Shown piece after piece: positions 61,962-64,000 of a stretch of DNA of 64,000 nucleotides. Within the stretch, counting starts at the first letter, position 1, and every line of letters begins with the position of its first letter. The DNA lies in NCBI RefSeq assembly GCF_000711955.1, contig NZ_JONR01000029.1, positions 7,426-71,425 on the forward strand. Direction: 5' to 3'. The position numbers and the translations under genes are program-made. This DNA is from Nevskia soli DSM 19509 (GTDB taxonomy: Bacteria > Pseudomonadota > Gammaproteobacteria > Nevskiales > Nevskiaceae). The notes beneath the pieces were generated by a model. That model was not told where the DNA came from and searched no databases. It saw only the letters and a program-made list of their open reading frames with translations.

Positions 61962-63308
61962 ATGGAATCCGCCGCCAAGGGCAGTGAAGCCCGCCCGCAG
62001 CGTGTGCCCAGGGCACACGCATACGCCAATGCCGCGCGTCCGATGCGCGGCCACGAGCCGCACCCTCATGCCGCCGCCAATGCGCCGCAGCGGCGCGCCG
62101 ACCCGCTGCCGCAACGCATCGACAGTCTCGACGGCCTGCGCGCGATCTCGATCCTGATCGTGCTGATGGGGCACGCCGCGCGCGGCAACAATCCGCCGGC
62201 CTTCCTGTGGCCGATCCGCGACCTGGGCATCCTTGGCGTTTACCTGTTCTTTGCCATCAGCGGCTTCATCATCACGCTACTGATGTTGCGCGAGCGCCAG
62301 CGCAGCGGCACCGTCAGCCTGTCCGCTTTCTGGAAGCGGCGTGCCTTGCGCATCCTGCCGCCCTTCGCCATCGCCTGTATCGGCATCGCCGTGGCGGCGA
62401 GTCTCGGCCTGATGGTGTGGCGTTGGCAATCCTTTTTCGGCGCGCTCACCTTCACCAAGAATTTCAACTGGCTCGAAGGCGACTGGTTCTTCGGCCATTT
62501 CTGGAGCCTGTCGATGGAGGAACAGTTCTACCTGTTCTGGCCCTTGCTGTTCCTGTCGCTGATGCACAGCGGCCGCGCAGCTGTCGTGCTGTTGGCCATG
62601 GTGCTGGCCAGCCCCTTGCTGGCCCTGACCGGACTGGAAGTGATCCCGCCGAAGCTGGCGAACTCGCTGCCCTGTATTCCCTACCTCGCCGCGGGCTGCC
62701 TGCTCGCGGTGCTGCTGCACACCCGGCAGCGGCTGTTCGGCGAATTGCGCCTGCGGCTGGGCCTGCGTCGCGCGGCCCTGTGGTTGTTCCCGCTGGGTGC
62801 GCTCGCGGCGGCCTGTTACAAGCGCGACGGCCACTACCTTGCATTCGGCACGGCCCTGCAGGCGGCATTGCTGCCGCTGGCCGCCTTTGTCCTGGTGGCG
62901 GAAACCGTGATGGAGGACGGCCTGTTGCGCCCCGCGCTGTCGTGGGCGCCTTTGCGCTGGCTGGGCCTGGCTTCCTACAGCATCTATCTCTGGCAGCAGT
63001 TGTTTCTCGGCGAGCCGAACACCTATCAGGCGCATTGGTTCTGGACTGCATGGCCGCAGAACATACTCGCGGCGCTGGCCTGCGGCACCCTCGCCTACCT
63101 GCTGGTGGAACGTCCGGTGAGCCGCCTGAAAAAGCGTCTGCACCGCGGACGCGCGGTGCGTCCCGCGCCGCAAAAAAACGGCCCCCATGCCGTGACATGG
63201 GGGCCGTTCATCCGGCTGGATCGAACCGCCGCGGGCGGCTCGCCCTTACTGCGCGATCACTTGCGCTTTTCGATCGGCACGAACTCCAGGTCTTCCGGTC
63301 CGACGTAG
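61962..63308 (+). CDS. Membrane acyltransferase (acyltransferase-3 family)
   Basis: A 448-residue inner-membrane acyltransferase. After a basic start of about 50 residues comes the family signature RIDSLDGLRAISILIVLMGH with the conserved His. About ten helices follow, with FFAISGFIITLLMLRERQRS and FWSLSMEEQFYLFWPLLFL. Family members acetylate cell-surface sugars such as LPS or exopolysaccharide. The normal end is near LVERPVSRLKKRL. The frame then runs on about 55 residues through a terminator hairpin and into prpC on the other strand, so the tail is probably not functional. An alternative start at 62043 would shorten the leader. Confidence 0.88.
   Translation: MESAAKGSEARPQRVPRAHAYANAARPMRGHEPHPHAAANAPQRRADPLPQRIDSLDGLRAISILIVLMGHAARGNNPPAFLWPIRDLGILGVYLFFAISGFIITLLMLRERQRSGTVSLSAFWKRRALRILPPFAIACIGIAVAASLGLMVWRWQSFFGALTFTKNFNWLEGDWFFGHFWSLSMEEQFYLFWPLLFLSLMHSGRAAVVLLAMVLASPLLALTGLEVIPPKLANSLPCIPYLAAGCLLAVLLHTRQRLFGELRLRLGLRRAALWLFPLGALAAACYKRDGHYLAFGTALQAALLPLAAFVLVAETVMEDGLLRPALSWAPLRWLGLASYSIYLWQQLFLGEPNTYQAHWFWTAWPQNILAALACGTLAYLLVERPVSRLKKRLHRGRAVRPAPQKNGPHAVTWGPFIRLDRTAAGGSPLLRDHLRFSIGTNSRSSGPT
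63172..63208 (-). terminator. Intrinsic terminator of prpC inside the acyltransferase 3' end
   Basis: A perfect 13-base stem (arms 63196-63208 and 63177-63189, loop of six) is followed on the minus strand by seven T (63178-63172). It lies 49 bases beyond the prpC stop. On the plus strand it falls inside the last codons of the acyltransferase frame. Confidence 0.9.
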
Positions 63309-64000
63309 TTGGCGGACGGGCGGATGATCTTGCCGTCGATGCGCTGCTCGATGATGTGCGCCGACCAGCCCGAGGTGCGGGCGATGACGAACAGCGGCGT
63401 GAACATCGCCGTCGGCACCCCCATCATGTGGTAGCTCACCGCGCTGAACCAGTCCAGGTTGGGGAACATCTTCTTCTCGCGCCACATCACCGATTCAAGC
63501 CGCTCGGCGATGTCGAACATCTTGGTGTTGTCCTGCTCTTTGGAAAGGCTGCGCGCCACTTCCTTGATCACCTTGTTGCGCGGATCGCTGACGGTGTAAA
63601 CGGGGTGTCCAAAACCGATGACGACTTCCTTGTTGGCGACGCGCTTGACGATGTCGGCTTCGGCTTCGTCGGGGTTGTCGTAGCGCTTCTGGATTTCGAA
63701 GGCGACTTCGTTGGCGCCGCCATGCTTGGGCCCGCGCAGCGCGCCAATGCCGCCGGTGATGGCGGAGTGGATGTCGGAGCCGGTGCCGGCGATGACGCGG
63801 CAGGTGAAGGTGCTGGCGTTGAACTCGTGCTCGGCGTAGAGGATCAGGCTGGTGTGCATGGCCTTGACCCAGGATTCCGGCGGCGTGACGCCGTGCAGCA
63901 GGTGCAGGAAGTGGCCGCCGATGCTGTCGTCGTTGGTTTCGACGTCGATGATGTTGCCGTTGACGGCGTAGTGGTACCAGTACAGCAGCATCGAGCCGAG
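63257..64000 (-). CDS. prpC: 2-methylcitrate/citrate synthase, C-terminal part (5' end outside window)
   Basis: At least 248 C-terminal residues of a citrate-synthase-fold enzyme; the start is beyond base 64000. Active-site regions are seen: YAEHEFNASTFTCRVIAGTG, LRGPKHGGANEVAF, IGFGHPVYTVSDPR with catalytic His, and NLDWFSAVSYHMMGVP with catalytic Asp. The short C-terminus and TVSDPRN favour the PrpC methylcitrate type over GltA, condensing propionyl-CoA with oxaloacetate. The rest of the prp locus would lie beyond the window. Confidence 0.88.
   Translation of the reverse strand, partial: LGSMLLYWYHYAVNGNIIDVETNDDSIGGHFLHLLHGVTPPESWVKAMHTSLILYAEHEFNASTFTCRVIAGTGSDIHSAITGGIGALRGPKHGGANEVAFEIQKRYDNPDEAEADIVKRVANKEVVIGFGHPVYTVSDPRNKVIKEVARSLSKEQDNTKMFDIAERLESVMWREKKMFPNLDWFSAVSYHMMGVPTAMFTPLFVIARTSGWSAHIIEQRIDGKIIRPSANYVGPEDLEFVPIEKRK

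Overview
The window is GC-rich chromosomal DNA dominated by one long flagellar and chemotaxis cluster (about 1-47140), followed by a mixed housekeeping and accessory region (about 47190-64000). Gene order, a dedicated rpoN lying beside a FleQ-type activator inside the flagellar locus, the linked fliA-cheY-cheZ-cheA and motCD genes, and a PilZ gene after fliS all point to a polar-flagellated gammaproteobacterium of the Xanthomonadales (Xanthomonadaceae/Rhodanobacteraceae type). This placement is inference from gene content and order; no database was searched.

Region 1 (1-9187, all minus strand) holds chemotaxis and motor genes. From promoter-proximal to distal these are fliA, cheY, cheZ, cheA, the stator pair motC/motD, a cheW, then a second set (STAS protein, CheY-like receiver, second cheA, second cheW). 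No cheB, cheR or ParA/ParC-type gene lies among them. Region 2 (9184-25692) holds the export gate, switch and basal body: fliE-F-G-H-I-J-K and fliL-M-N-O-P-Q-R-flhB-flhA-flhF-flhG, mostly with 1-8 bp start/stop overlaps. Region 3 (25835-30909) holds regulation and assembly: fleQ, rpoN, an atypical receiver/LuxR protein, a PilZ protein and fliS. Region 4 (30989-44495) holds the filament, hook and rod: fliD, flaG, fliC, flgL-K-J-I-H-G-F-E-D-C-B. Region 5 (44561-47136) has cheV on the minus strand, diverging from flgA-flgM-flgN on the plus strand.

The regulatory logic can be read from the sequence. Sigma-54 type -24/-12 elements lie upstream of fliL, fliE, flgG, flgB and flgA (two of them with GT instead of GC at -12). 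A near-consensus FliA (sigma-28) promoter lies upstream of flgM. This fits a FleQ/RpoN class II set and a FliA/FlgM late set. Strong intrinsic terminators follow fliC and the PilZ gene.

Region 6 begins with a small uncharacterised gene and a tRNA-like element that has an alanine-type G3-U70 acceptor stem but an abnormal anticodon arm. Then come a Rieske non-heme-iron oxygenase diverging from an APC permease, a TetR/membrane-fusion/RND efflux operon, maeB, serA, cysH (APS-reductase type), a flavin monooxygenase pseudogene with a large internal deletion, a transglutaminase-like protein with a Q/N-rich repeat-encoded tail, a membrane acyltransferase, and the 3' part of prpC cut by the window end. 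No CRISPR array, insertion sequence, rRNA or intact prophage was seen. No stretch over 300 bases lacks a gene or RNA call.
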